Below the pieces are notes generated by a model that made no database searches, was not told the DNA's origin, and saw nothing but the letters and a program-made list of their open reading frames with translations. The position numbers and the translations under genes were made by a program. Shown piece after piece: positions 26,729-35,910 of a stretch of DNA of 64,000 nucleotides. Origin of the DNA: Allobosea psychrotolerans. GTDB lineage: Bacteria > Pseudomonadota > Alphaproteobacteria > Rhizobiales > Beijerinckiaceae. How positions within the stretch are numbered: the first letter of the stretch is position 1; each line of letters starts with the position of its first letter. The stretch spans positions 37,979-101,978 of the forward strand of contig NZ_PQFZ01000020.1 of NCBI RefSeq assembly GCF_002917105.1, written 5' to 3'.

Positions 26729-27148
26729 ATGAGCGAAAACAATTCGGAATTTGAAATAATTTGCTCAAAAGTCGACGCGGCATGGGCTGCTTTACAGACA
26801 CAATACGCTGAGAGATTGACCGCGCCGGAGATCGATTTTCTGTTCTCCCGCCTCGTCCTCGGCCTGAGCTCACCATTCTACGCCGAGCGCGAGCCGGCGC
26901 TTCATTTCGATGTCTGCGGTGAACTCGTCGGGCGCAAGCTGCCGCCCGAGCGCGTCCACGCGGCGTTGCATGCCGTTCCGCAACCCAGCCAGCCATGGGT
27001 CGAAAGGGCCTTTGACCTGGCGGAAGAGCACGGAACCAAAATTGGAATGACGCTGGCCGAACAGCGCGATCGTACCAACCACACAGACGCCAAAGCCGAT
27101 GCGGCACATCGAGAGCTTTCGAGCGGGGCCAAGGAGCAAGTGGGCTGA
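26729..27148 (+). CDS. Hypothetical protein, first gene of the adhesin operon
   Basis: I do not recognise this 139-aa protein. It is soluble, without signal peptide or membrane segment, Glu/Ala-rich and probably helical. It contains LTAPEIDFLFSRLVLGLSS and a charged C-terminus. The start MSENNSEF lacks a strong ribosome binding site. Its TGA overlaps the ATG of the autotransporter gene (TGATG), so the two are translationally coupled. A role as cytoplasmic regulator or assembly factor is only suggested by position. Confidence 0.7.
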   Translation: MSENNSEFEIICSKVDAAWAALQTQYAERLTAPEIDFLFSRLVLGLSSPFYAEREPALHFDVCGELVGRKLPPERVHAALHAVPQPSQPWVERAFDLAEEHGTKIGMTLAEQRDRTNHTDAKADAAHRELSSGAKEQVG

Positions 27149-30100
27149 TGACTGACGGCACTGACAGGCACGCACAGGGTAGGTTCCGTGGCGGCTTCGC
27201 CGGCAACTGGGTTTCAGGCGGCGACGGGAGCCGCTCGCTGCGCCGCCGGCTGATGGCGGTGCTGCGCATGGCCCATCGCGTGCTCGGCGTCAGCCGCAAG
27301 GACATGGGTCTCGGGACTTTGGGCGTCGGCGGCAGCCTGCGTTCGGCCAGCGCGATCGGCGGCCTGGCCGCGATCTTCGCGCTTTGCCTCTCTGCACCGG
27401 CGCAGGCGCAGTATCAGGCCGGCGGCGGCACGGCGTCAGGCGCCAACTCCGTCGCCGTCGGTAACGCTGCCAAAGCGAATAATCCGAACAGCGTGGCGTT
27501 GGGCACCTCCAACAGCGCAACGGGCGACGCTTCGATCGCCATCGGCTATTCGATGAGCGTCAATGGCCTCAACGCCATCGGCATGGGTGTCTTCGCGAAC
27601 GCGACCGGCGTCAATGCCCTCGCCATAGGCGGGAACGCCCGTGCACTCGCGGACGGAGCCTCATCCTTTGGTGTCAATTCCACTGCCAACGGGGCGAACG
27701 GGACTGCCATCGGCTCCACGGCCACTGCCGGCGCCGCCGCTACGGCCGTTGGCGTATCGAGCCAGGCAACCGGCGGCAATACTGTCGCTATCGGCAGCCT
27801 CAGCCAAGCGACGGATAGTGCAGCCACCGCGGTCGGAAACGGCGCCCGCGCCACGGGAAACAGTTCGCTCGCGCTCGGCGCCCAGGCTCTCGCGATCGGC
27901 AGCAGCACGGTTGCGGTCGGACAGGGCGCCGGCGCCGGTTCAACCACCGGCAATTCCAGTTCGGTTGCGATGGGCGTCGCAGCCGGCACGCTCGTGAGCG
28001 GCGCACAGAACACCGCCATCGGCAGCGGCATTCCCAGTGTCATGCGGGGCGCCGGCTCAGGCGTCACCGGAGCACGCAACCTCGCCTTGGGAACCGGCGA
28101 CGGCACCGTCACTTACGATGGCACGCTTTCGGCTTCGGCGGGCAATCTGGTGACGGGCAATGATAATATTGCGATCGGCACCAATGCCGGCATCGGCGTC
28201 TCCGCCAATACAACGACATCGATCGGTTTCCATGCCATGGCGACCGCCGCCAATACCATTGCGGTCGGCCCCCAGGCCAATGCCAGCGGGACCAACTCGG
28301 CCGCGCTCGGCAATGTCGCCAGCGCTTCGGGAAACTTCGCGCTGGCCCTGGGTAATTCGGCCGTGTCGAGCGGAGTGGGCGCGGTCGCGGCGGGGTCGGG
28401 GGCCCAGGCCACGGCCGTCTCCACCACGGCGCTCGGCAACAACGCGACGGCGACCGCCACGAACGCAGCTGCGCTTGGACTGGGCGCAACCGCGAGCGCT
28501 CAATCTGCCATCGCCGTAGGCACCAGCTCCGTTGCGAATGCCGTCGCCAGCACGGCCGTTGGCAACACGGCCGTCGCCAGCGGCTTAAACGCCTCCTCAT
28601 TCGGGTCTGGCGCGAACGCGGCGGGAAACAATTCTCTCGCTGCCGGCGTCAGCGCCAACGCGAGTGGGATCAGCAGTACCGCGCTCGGTGTCGGCGCCGT
28701 AACCAGCGCTCAGAATGCGGTCGCTGTCGGCGCTGCGGCGACCGCGTCCGGGCTGAACTCCGTCTATATCGGCTCGCGCACCGTTGGAGCCGGCGCCAGC
28801 GCACAGAGCGCCATCGGCATCGGCACGGACGTGTTGGCGTCCGCGACCAACGCCATCGCGGTCGGTCGCGAGGCCACTGCGAGCTCCGCCGATGCTGTCG
28901 CCATCGGCACCAGCGCGACCGCGACTGGCGGCAAGGCGGTGGCGATCGGCGCCGGCAATGTCGCCTTTGGCGATGGCGCGGTGGCGATTGGCGATCCCAG
29001 CTACGCCAGCGGCGTCGGCGCCTTCACCGGCGGCGCGAACAACATCGCCAATGCCGACGGCACGGCGAGCGCCACCGCCGCCAACCAGGCCAATGGCGCG
29101 GTCGCGATCGGCAACAACAATGTGGCCATCGGCCAGGGCTCCGTGGCGCTCGGCAATTTCAGCCGCGCGGGGGCCGCTGGCGCGGTCGCCTTCGGTGACG
29201 CAGCCGTCGCAACCAACGCTCGCGACGTCGCTTTGGGCTCGGGCTCGGTCTCGGATACAGCGGTGGGCACGGCGAGTACCGCGATCAACGGCACGACCTA
29301 TAATTTCGCCGGCACGACGCCGGGCTCGACCGTGAGCGTCGGCGCGGTGGGCACTGAGCGCACCATCACCAATGTCGCGGCAGGCCGGATCAGCGGCTCC
29401 TCGACCGACGCGATCAACGGCTCGCAGCTTTTCGCGACCAATCAGGCCGTCGACGCCATCGGCGTCACCGTCAACAACATCAGCACCGGCGGCGGCATCA
29501 AATACTTCCACGCCAACTCGACCCTGCCGGATTCTCAGGCGCTGGGGACGAATTCCGTCGCGATCGGCCCCAATGCGGTAGCCACCAACACTGGCGACGT
29601 CGCCATCGGCCTCAATTCGGTGTCGGGCACGACGACGGCTGTGGCGGGCGCGACGATCGGCGGCACGGCCTACAGCTTCGCCGGCGCGACGCCTGCGGGC
29701 GCCCTCTCGGTCGGCGCGGCGGGCGCCGAGCGCCAGATCCAGAACGTCGCGGCCGGGCAGCTCACCGCCGCATCGACCGATGCGGTGAACGGTTCGCAGC
29801 TCTTCGCGACCAATCAGCAGGTCACGGTGAACACGACCGACATCGCCACGCTCGGCACCACGGTCAACACCATCGCCGGCAATGTCTCGACCGTCTACAC
29901 CGACGCCAATGGCGACGGCATCCGCTATGTCCGCACCAATGACCGGAGCCTTGCGATCACCGATTCCTTCGCCCAGGGGATTGCGGCGACCGCCGTCGGC
30001 TACCAGGCGACCGCCGTCGCCGATAATTCGCTGGCGCTCGGTCGCGCCAGCCAGGCCACCATCCTGGGCGGCGTCGCGCTCGGCTCCGGCTCGATCTCCG

Positions 30101-31350
30101 ATCGTGCGCTGGCGCCCCTCACCGGCACGCTTCCGGCCGGATCGGCGATCATCCAGTACAACACGACAGACAAGACGCTGCTCGGCGCGGTCTCGGTCGG
30201 CACGGCGACCTCGTACCGGCAGATCACCAATGTCGCCGATGGCACGCAGGCTCAGGATGCCGTGACGATCCGCCAGCTCCAGGGCGCCATCGCCTCGGTT
30301 GCGACGACGCCGAGCATGTATTTCCACGCCAATTCGACCGGGCTCGACTCGCTTTCCGTGGGAGCGGAGTCGATCGCGGTCGGTCCCAGGACTGTGGTCA
30401 ACGGTGATAACGGTATCGGCATCGGTAATGGCGCGACCGTCGACCAGATCGCGCCGGGTGGAACCGCAATCGGCCAGAACGCGCATGTCATGATGGCCGA
30501 CGGCGTCGCGCTCGGCACGAATGCGACGGCGGGCGGCATCCAATCCATGGCGCTGGGCGCGGGTGCGACCAGCAATTTTGCCAACAGCGTAGCTCTCGGC
30601 GGAGGCTCGGCGACGCAGGCCACCGTGGCAACCGCGAGCACCACGATCCGCGGCACGACCTACAACTTCGCCGGGGCCGCCCCGGTCGGCACCGTCAGCA
30701 TCGGCGATGTCGGCGCGGAGCGGACGCTGACCAATGTCGCCGCGGGCCGCATCTCGGCGACCAGCACCGACGCGATCAACGGCTCGCAGCTCTATGCGAC
30801 CAATCTGGCGCTGGAGAGCGTGCAGGGCGGCATCGGCTCGATCAATAACAGCGCCGTCTTCTATGATCTCAACGTCGACGGCAGCAAAAAGAACAGCCTC
30901 ACCCTGCAGGGCGGCGATCCCAATGCGCCGGTCGTCATCTCCAATGTCGCCGAGGGCGTGAAAGGGACCGACGCCGTCAACGTCAATCAGCTGAACAGGG
31001 GCGTCGCCGAGGCCAAGTCCTATACGGACAGCCAGATGGGCGCCGTGGCCGATGCGGCCAGGAACTATACCGACCAGAAGTTCGGGCAGCTCAACCAGCA
31101 GGTTCGCGCGGCCCGCCAGGAGGCCAGGCAGGCGGCCGCAGTCGGGCTGGCGGCGGCCTCGCTGCGCTTCGACGATCGTCCCGGCAAGGTCAGCGTGGCG
31201 GCCGGCGGCGGCGTCTGGCGTGGCGAGGGCGCGCTTGCCTTCGGCGCCGGCTACACCAGCGAGAACGGCCGCGTCCGCGCCAACCTGACAGGCGCGACCA
31301 CCGGCGGCGAATGGGGCGTCGGCGCCGGCGTCAGCGTCACGCTGAACTGA
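27148..31350 (+). CDS. Trimeric autotransporter adhesin, YadA/Hia type
   Basis: A 1400-aa surface adhesin. Residues 1-87 form an extended signal sequence ending SAPAQAQ. Residues about 90-690 are YadA-head-like repeats with A-x-A-x-G-x-x-A units (NSVAVGNAAKANNPNSVALG and many variants). Residues about 690-1300 hold three connector/neck modules with DAINGSQL or DAVNGSQL. A coiled-coil stalk (about 1285-1330) leads to the C-terminal YadA anchor (last 70 residues, ending GVGAGVSVTLN) that trimerises as an outer-membrane barrel. The type Vc product should mediate adhesion, autoaggregation or biofilm. Three downstream genes follow closely on the same strand. Confidence 0.95.
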   Translation: MTDGTDRHAQGRFRGGFAGNWVSGGDGSRSLRRRLMAVLRMAHRVLGVSRKDMGLGTLGVGGSLRSASAIGGLAAIFALCLSAPAQAQYQAGGGTASGANSVAVGNAAKANNPNSVALGTSNSATGDASIAIGYSMSVNGLNAIGMGVFANATGVNALAIGGNARALADGASSFGVNSTANGANGTAIGSTATAGAAATAVGVSSQATGGNTVAIGSLSQATDSAATAVGNGARATGNSSLALGAQALAIGSSTVAVGQGAGAGSTTGNSSSVAMGVAAGTLVSGAQNTAIGSGIPSVMRGAGSGVTGARNLALGTGDGTVTYDGTLSASAGNLVTGNDNIAIGTNAGIGVSANTTTSIGFHAMATAANTIAVGPQANASGTNSAALGNVASASGNFALALGNSAVSSGVGAVAAGSGAQATAVSTTALGNNATATATNAAALGLGATASAQSAIAVGTSSVANAVASTAVGNTAVASGLNASSFGSGANAAGNNSLAAGVSANASGISSTALGVGAVTSAQNAVAVGAAATASGLNSVYIGSRTVGAGASAQSAIGIGTDVLASATNAIAVGREATASSADAVAIGTSATATGGKAVAIGAGNVAFGDGAVAIGDPSYASGVGAFTGGANNIANADGTASATAANQANGAVAIGNNNVAIGQGSVALGNFSRAGAAGAVAFGDAAVATNARDVALGSGSVSDTAVGTASTAINGTTYNFAGTTPGSTVSVGAVGTERTITNVAAGRISGSSTDAINGSQLFATNQAVDAIGVTVNNISTGGGIKYFHANSTLPDSQALGTNSVAIGPNAVATNTGDVAIGLNSVSGTTTAVAGATIGGTAYSFAGATPAGALSVGAAGAERQIQNVAAGQLTAASTDAVNGSQLFATNQQVTVNTTDIATLGTTVNTIAGNVSTVYTDANGDGIRYVRTNDRSLAITDSFAQGIAATAVGYQATAVADNSLALGRASQATILGGVALGSGSISDRALAPLTGTLPAGSAIIQYNTTDKTLLGAVSVGTATSYRQITNVADGTQAQDAVTIRQLQGAIASVATTPSMYFHANSTGLDSLSVGAESIAVGPRTVVNGDNGIGIGNGATVDQIAPGGTAIGQNAHVMMADGVALGTNATAGGIQSMALGAGATSNFANSVALGGGSATQATVATASTTIRGTTYNFAGAAPVGTVSIGDVGAERTLTNVAAGRISATSTDAINGSQLYATNLALESVQGGIGSINNSAVFYDLNVDGSKKNSLTLQGGDPNAPVVISNVAEGVKGTDAVNVNQLNRGVAEAKSYTDSQMGAVADAARNYTDQKFGQLNQQVRAARQEARQAAAVGLAAASLRFDDRPGKVSVAAGGGVWRGEGALAFGAGYTSENGRVRANLTGATTGGEWGVGAGVSVTLN

Positions 31351-31357
31351 GGGCGGC

Positions 31358-31948
31358 ATGGCTGGCAGGCGCGCCCTATCCGCTTCGGCCATGGTCATGA
31401 GCTTGGCCATGACTTGCCTGCTCCTGTCCGGCCAGCGCTCGGCCGGACAGGCGCCGACCGGCTCCGACTACAGGATCAAGCCCTCCGACGTGACCTTGCC
31501 TGCCAATGCGAAGCTGGGCAGCTACCGCCGGATCACGCAGCCCTTCGAGAACTGGACGTTGATCTGCGACGAAAACCTGCAGACGCGGCAGAAGGTCTGC
31601 AACGTGACCCAGACCATCGAGGATTCGGCTGGTCGGCTGGCGTTCAGCTGGTCGCTCGCTGCCACGAAGGATGGCAAGCCCTACATGATCCTGCGCTCCA
31701 CCTCGGATGCGAAGTACCCCGGATCGATCGCGTTGCGGTTTCAGGGCCGGACCGACCGGATCAAGGTCGAACTGGACGGCTGCAACGCCGCGGTCTGCGT
31801 CGGAATGCTGCCCGTTGGGCCGGCAGTGCGCGAGCAGATCGCGAAGAGCGCGGCCCCGGAGATCTCCTATGAAACGACCAGCGGAACGACGGTGACGCTT
31901 GCCGCCACCCTCAAAGGACTCTCGAAAGCGGTCGAGGCGATCAAATGA
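31358..31948 (+). CDS. Invasion-associated locus B (IalB)-family protein
   Basis: A 196-aa exported protein. The signal peptide (SASAMVMSLAMTCLLLSG) is followed by the IalB core: RITQPFENWTLICDENLQ, then two nearby Cys and RLAFSWSLAATKDGKPYMIL. C-terminal Cys residues in LDGCNAAVCVGMLPVG probably form a disulfide. IalB proteins are periplasmic or outer-membrane associated and linked to invasion in Bartonella; the biochemical role is unknown. It starts eight bases after the adhesin gene, so it probably shares its transcript and may help surface assembly. Confidence 0.85.
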   Translation: MAGRRALSASAMVMSLAMTCLLLSGQRSAGQAPTGSDYRIKPSDVTLPANAKLGSYRRITQPFENWTLICDENLQTRQKVCNVTQTIEDSAGRLAFSWSLAATKDGKPYMILRSTSDAKYPGSIALRFQGRTDRIKVELDGCNAAVCVGMLPVGPAVREQIAKSAAPEISYETTSGTTVTLAATLKGLSKAVEAIK

Positions 31949-31961
31949 ACAGGCGGTCCCG

Positions 31962-32639
31962 ATGAATCAGCAATCCATCCATGATCGGATCATGTCGCGG
32001 CAGCAAAGCCGTCCGGTCCAGCTCGACAAGAGCCACCTGATCGAACCAAAGCGCAGTTGGGCCAAGGTCGCGGTCTATTCGGTCATCGGCATCACAGCCT
32101 TGGTCGGAGTTGCCTATGGCGCGATGAACTATGCCGCGATCCGCGGCCTGATCTCACAGCCGGCGATCGCGGAAACGAACAAGACCGATCGGTCCCGCCC
32201 CGAAACGCCCTTCCTGCAGCACGCCAGGCAGGCGGGGCTGAAGAGCTGCTCCACGGTGTTCCCGGTTCTCGGCGAGCTGCTGACGAATGGCGCCAAATAC
32301 GACGTTCAGTCGTCCTGGAACAATGAAGCCGCCGACAGCCATGCCGTGCAGGCCCTGGTTGGCATGAGCTACACCACCCAGAACTATAGCGGGCCGGCCG
32401 CCGGCGTCGTCTTTGCCGCGCCGACGCAATCGACCTGCGAAGGCACGATGGTCCGGGTGGCGCCCTTCTCCGCCTCATGCGCCGAGATTCCGGCCGTTCT
32501 TCCGCAAGGCAGCAGGCTCGCCAGCAATCTCGGGCAGATTGCCGTCTACGCCCTCGCCAATAACGGCGGAAACGCCCTGCTTCTCCCGACTGGAAATGGC
32601 TGCGTCGTGGTCTCCGTGGCCGCGGCCGCGCGACAATAA
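31962..32639 (+). CDS. Membrane-anchored hypothetical protein in the adhesin operon
   Basis: I do not recognise this 225-aa protein. A basic N-terminus (about 1-37) precedes one membrane segment (VAVYSVIGITALVGVAYGAM), and the rest should be periplasmic. Four Cys residues in the periplasmic part (CSTVF, TCEG, SCAEI, GCVVV) could form two disulfides. The C-terminal domain contains Asn/Gly-rich beta-like stretches. The ATG lies 14 bases after the IalB-like gene. It may be a chaperone or anchor for the adhesin; this is a guess from context. Confidence 0.72.
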   Translation: MNQQSIHDRIMSRQQSRPVQLDKSHLIEPKRSWAKVAVYSVIGITALVGVAYGAMNYAAIRGLISQPAIAETNKTDRSRPETPFLQHARQAGLKSCSTVFPVLGELLTNGAKYDVQSSWNNEAADSHAVQALVGMSYTTQNYSGPAAGVVFAAPTQSTCEGTMVRVAPFSASCAEIPAVLPQGSRLASNLGQIAVYALANNGGNALLLPTGNGCVVVSVAAAARQ

Positions 32640-32646
32640 GGAACCC

Positions 32647-33144
32647 ATGATGAAACTCCGCTCTGCCATTGCAGCGATCGGCGTGCTTTTCGTCTGTTCA
32701 GGGCAACTCGGCGCGGCCGATCTGGCGACGCGGCCGATCAAGGGGCCTGTCCCGCCCCAGACCAAGGAGAGCGGCATCTGGGCGGCGATCGCCTATGCGA
32801 GCGCCAATGAGAAGCACGGCTTCTTCTGGGGCGCGGACAAGCGGCAAGAGGCGGCGGAGCTGGCGCTCGAGCATTGCCGGCGGGCCGGAGGCGAAGACTG
32901 CATCGTCGTGAGCGTCTTCCGCAATCATCGCCATTGGGACGACGATGACCGCACCGGGTTTCCCTATCATCACTGTGGCGCGCTCGCAGTCGCAAAGGAC
33001 AAGGGCGACCGCATATCGAGCGACCGGGCCAGGCCTTGGAGCGCAAAGGCAGCCCCCACGCGCCAGCAGGCCGAGGATCAGGCCGTGCAGGCTTGCGAGC
33101 GGACAGGCACGCAATGCGCGGTGCGCGAATGGGTCTGCACGTGA
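32647..33144 (+). CDS. DUF4189-domain secreted protein
   Basis: A 165-aa exported protein with signal peptide (KLRSAIAAIGVLFVCSGQLGA). The DUF4189-like core reads WAAIAYASANEKHGFFWGAD, then A-x-x-A-L-x-H-C and DCIVVSVF, repeated in part near the C-terminus (AEDQAVQACERTGTQCAVREWVC). Paired cysteines suggest disulfides. Function of the domain is unknown. It is the last gene of the adhesin operon, starting seven bases after the preceding gene. Confidence 0.78.
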   Translation: MMKLRSAIAAIGVLFVCSGQLGAADLATRPIKGPVPPQTKESGIWAAIAYASANEKHGFFWGADKRQEAAELALEHCRRAGGEDCIVVSVFRNHRHWDDDDRTGFPYHHCGALAVAKDKGDRISSDRARPWSAKAAPTRQQAEDQAVQACERTGTQCAVREWVCT

Positions 33145-33200
33145 TGCGCCGCTGACGGCACGAACTGAAGCACGGCCTAAGCTTTTATTATCGATCGCGC

Positions 33201-33228
33201 CGCATTCGGGCGACACCATCCGAATGCG
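33201..33228. terminator. Bidirectional hairpin between convergent genes
   Basis: CGCATTCGG and CCGAATGCG form a perfect 9-bp stem with a 10-base loop midway between the DUF4189 gene and the convergent DUF1185 gene. No long T-run follows on either strand. Confidence 0.5.
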
Positions 33229-33243
33229 TCGCGTTTCCTCCGC

Positions 33244-33834
33244 TCAGGCGTTTTCCAGCTCCCGCTTCATCTCCTCCATGTCCTGGAAACGATCGGCGAG
33301 ACGCGGATGGGCCCGGCTGCTGTCGCAAGCGCCGATCGCAACCAGGACCTCGTCGGCGGCCGGCGCATCCGGAATTTGGAAGTTCGCGGTCAGGAAATGC
33401 GAGCGCTTGCCGGTTTCGCTCTTGTGGATCATCGGCAGCGAGAGCAGCGCGCCTGGCGCATTGCGCGTATTGGTAAAGCTCAGATAGGCCGTGCCTTTGA
33501 CGGCATCGCGAAACATGTTGCCGAAGCGCAGCGTGTGAATCAGCGCCGAGGCATGCTCGATCTCGCCATTGGTGCCGACTGCCGCGGCCTTGCCGTAAGC
33601 CTCGACCTGTTCGGCCGGCATCAATGCGACGAGACGCCTGGTCAGCTCGGTGCCGAGATGGGGCGCGATGCGCAGGATTTCGGGCCGAAGGTTCTCGACG
33701 AAACCCTGGCCCGCCCAGGGATTCCTCAGGACGGCGGCGACGATGACCATGCGAACCGGCCGGTCTGCAGCCTTGCCGCCTTCGATGAAGGTTTCCTCGA
33801 CGAAGGTCGAGATCTTGCGCAAGCCGAAATCCAT
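33244..33834 (-). CDS. Amino acid synthesis family protein (DUF1185)
   Basis: A 196-aa cytoplasmic protein of the DUF1185 family, annotated in databases as 'amino acid synthesis' without biochemical proof. Typical parts are an N-terminal RKISTFVEETFIEGGKAADR, VAAVLRNPWAGQGFVENL, and a central GEIEHASALIHTLRFGNMFR. The ATG follows AGGTGAAC. It is divergent from the PucR-like regulator, and DUF1185 genes often sit next to flavin-dependent amine or heterocycle catabolic genes, so it probably belongs to the cluster on its right. Confidence 0.85.
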   Translation of the reverse strand: MDFGLRKISTFVEETFIEGGKAADRPVRMVIVAAVLRNPWAGQGFVENLRPEILRIAPHLGTELTRRLVALMPAEQVEAYGKAAAVGTNGEIEHASALIHTLRFGNMFRDAVKGTAYLSFTNTRNAPGALLSLPMIHKSETGKRSHFLTANFQIPDAPAADEVLVAIGACDSSRAHPRLADRFQDMEEMKRELENA

Positions 33835-33897
33835 GGGGTGTTCACCTGTTGTGATAGTCCGATGCGACTGGAGGGTAACGGCCCGATCGCGCGAACG

Positions 33898-33920
33898 TCT
33901 TCCGTCGGATCGCCGGAAGA
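33898..33920. promoter_or_regulatory. Inverted repeat in the DUF1185/PucR-like divergent promoter region
   Basis: TCTTCCG and CGGAAGA (9-base spacer) form a 7-bp dyad in the 144-base gap between the divergent genes. It may be an operator of the adjacent regulator, though it differs from the TTCGCAGA sites further downstream. Confidence 0.35.
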
Positions 33921-33978
33921 TTCTACGGACGGACCCTGCGATGCGGGGTAAGGTCAGATGCTGGCGTGGGAGGATTGA

Positions 33979-35787
33979 ATGCCGGATCAGGCATCGCAAA
34001 TGCGTTCGTTGCGGGATGTCGCAAGCCGGATCAATTCCGACGGCGATCTCGAGACGATCCTGCGCGACCTCATCCATGCCGCCTGCGAGCATGGCGGCTG
34101 GACGCTGGGGTCGGTCATGGCGATCGACGCGACCCATGGCGAGGCGCATGTCATGGTGCGGCATGACCCGACGCTGTTGCGCCGGCCGCTCGAGAACCGC
34201 TGGGAGCTGGCGACGAGCCCCGCCTTGATCGCGCTGCAACGCAACGAGCCGGTCTATATCCGCGACGCTCGCGCCTCCGACGAGTTCCCCGGCTATCGAC
34301 GCGAGGCCTTCGAGCGCGACTACCGCACGGTGCTCGTGCTGCCGATGAGCTGCGCCGATGCCGAGAACCGGCCGATGGTGCTGAACGTCGTCTCGCGCGG
34401 CATCACCGAGGTGTCGCCGGATGACCTCGCCTTCATGAGCATGATCGTCCATCTCGGCGGCATCGCGGTCGAGCGCGAGCATCGGATCAGGGCCCAACGC
34501 GAGGCGGCCGAGCAGTTGCAGAAGGCACTACAGACGCAGACGACGCTGCTTCAGGAGGTTCTGTCCGGTGGGTCGACCTCGGCGCTGGCGGCGATGCTGG
34601 CGGACCTCCTGCCGGCCCCCGTGCTGGTCGTCGATTTCTCCGGCAATGCGCTGGTCGCCAGCCGCTCGCCGGCACCGCTTCATTTCGACGACACGGCCTG
34701 GCAGCGGGCAATCGACACCAGCCTTGGCAGCCAGATCATCACAGCGGCGCGCGACGCCGTCGCCACGCAGCGCAGCGAACCGCGGGGCTTACGGCTCGAT
34801 GACGGCGAGCGGCAGCTGCAGCTCACGGCCAGGATCGAGCCCCTGAATGTCGATGGGCAGGCCGTCGGCGCGCTCGTGATCTTTCCGACTGCGCAGGCTG
34901 CCGGCGATCTCGAGCGGCTCCTGCTCGACAGCGTGAAGTTCGCCCTGAGCGTCCAGATGATGCGCAGCGTCATCCGTTTCCGCTTCGAGACACGGACATT
35001 GACCGAGCTGTTCTTCGAGATCATCGAGCGCCGCTGGCGCGATGCCGACGACGTGCGCCTGCGCGGCCGGCGGCTCGGCCTCGCACTCGGCGCGCCGGCG
35101 CGCATGGTGGTCGTCGATTTTCCGGACATGCCGTCCCTGCCGGCCGACATCAGCGTCGATTGCCACCATGCGGTGACGCGGCTGGCACGCCAACTGAACG
35201 TTCCCGCAAGCGTCGTCGCCGTCGGCGGCGGACTGGTCTGCCTCCTGCCGCATGACGAGGACGGCGACCAGGAACGGATCGGACGCCTGGCGCGCCGCAT
35301 GGTCGAGACGTTGCGGCACAGCTTCAACCGGGAGCCGATCGTCGTGCTCGGCGGCATCTGCGACGGTCTCGACACCTATCCCAAGGAATGGGAGCGCTGC
35401 TGGCGCATGATCCGCATCGCGCGCGCCTTCGGCCGCACGGGGACCCTTTCGGCCTCGGATTTCGGGCCGATGCCGATGCTGATCGGCGCGGCGGAATCGG
35501 CCGATGTGCGCAGCTTCGTCGATGGCAGCATCGGCGCGGTCGTCGCCCATGACCGCAAGCACGACACGCCCTATCTGGAAACGCTCGCTGCCTATCTGCG
35601 CGAGGGCTGCCGCGCCCAGGCTTGCGCCGATGCGATGGGGCTGCATGTGACGACGCTGCGTTACCGGCTGTCGCGCATCCAGGACCTGTTCGGCATCGAC
35701 CCGGAGACGGCGGATCGCCGCTTCGCGATCGAACTGGCGATCCGGCTGCATGGCGTCATCGAGAACGGCAACGCCGCTAGCAGCTAG
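33979..35787 (+). CDS. GAF-domain, PucR-type helix-turn-helix transcriptional regulator
   Basis: A 602-aa regulator. Residues about 15-170 form a GAF-like sensor; a short helical linker leads to a second sensor region (about 190-330), a CdaR/GGDEF-like domain (about 335-480) and a C-terminal PucR helix-turn-helix (YLETLAAYLREGCRAQACAD, then LHVTTLRYRLSRIQDLFGID). PucR-type proteins control purine and aromatic catabolism in response to a metabolite. It lies directly upstream of the flavin reductase gene on the same strand and is the obvious regulator of the catabolic cluster. The start follows a GGGAGG-like site. Confidence 0.88.
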   Translation: MPDQASQMRSLRDVASRINSDGDLETILRDLIHAACEHGGWTLGSVMAIDATHGEAHVMVRHDPTLLRRPLENRWELATSPALIALQRNEPVYIRDARASDEFPGYRREAFERDYRTVLVLPMSCADAENRPMVLNVVSRGITEVSPDDLAFMSMIVHLGGIAVEREHRIRAQREAAEQLQKALQTQTTLLQEVLSGGSTSALAAMLADLLPAPVLVVDFSGNALVASRSPAPLHFDDTAWQRAIDTSLGSQIITAARDAVATQRSEPRGLRLDDGERQLQLTARIEPLNVDGQAVGALVIFPTAQAAGDLERLLLDSVKFALSVQMMRSVIRFRFETRTLTELFFEIIERRWRDADDVRLRGRRLGLALGAPARMVVVDFPDMPSLPADISVDCHHAVTRLARQLNVPASVVAVGGGLVCLLPHDEDGDQERIGRLARRMVETLRHSFNREPIVVLGGICDGLDTYPKEWERCWRMIRIARAFGRTGTLSASDFGPMPMLIGAAESADVRSFVDGSIGAVVAHDRKHDTPYLETLAAYLREGCRAQACADAMGLHVTTLRYRLSRIQDLFGIDPETADRRFAIELAIRLHGVIENGNAASS

Positions 35788-35808
35788 CACGGCCATGCCT
35801 TCCTGCTC

Positions 35809-35849
35809 TTCGCAGAGGAATTCTGCGAATCCATCCTTCTTTTCGCAGG
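35809..35849 (+). promoter_or_regulatory. Three TTCGCAGA half-sites upstream of the catabolic operon
   Basis: TTCGCAGA (35809-35816) and TCTGCGAA (35822-35829) form a perfect 8-bp dyad with a 5-base centre, and a third copy TTCGCAG lies at 35842-35848. They sit between the PucR-like regulator and the flavin reductase start. This is a good candidate operator, probably for the regulator just upstream. Confidence 0.55.
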
Positions 35850-35910
35850 AAGATGCGGACTGCATCGCCGCCTAGCCTTCACCGGTCCCGACTTGATCGA
35901 GGTGAAGCGC

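Noticed and set aside
28597..31410. 937-codon minus-strand open frame opposite the adhesin
   Set aside because: It is produced by the repetitive GC-rich codons of the adhesin gene; the composition is Arg/Ala/Asp-rich and domain-free.
33244..34497. Longer version (417 aa) of the DUF1185 gene
   Set aside because: The extra 221 codons run antisense to the PucR-like regulator and do not match the DUF1185 family; the ATG with AGGTGAAC at 33834 is preferred.
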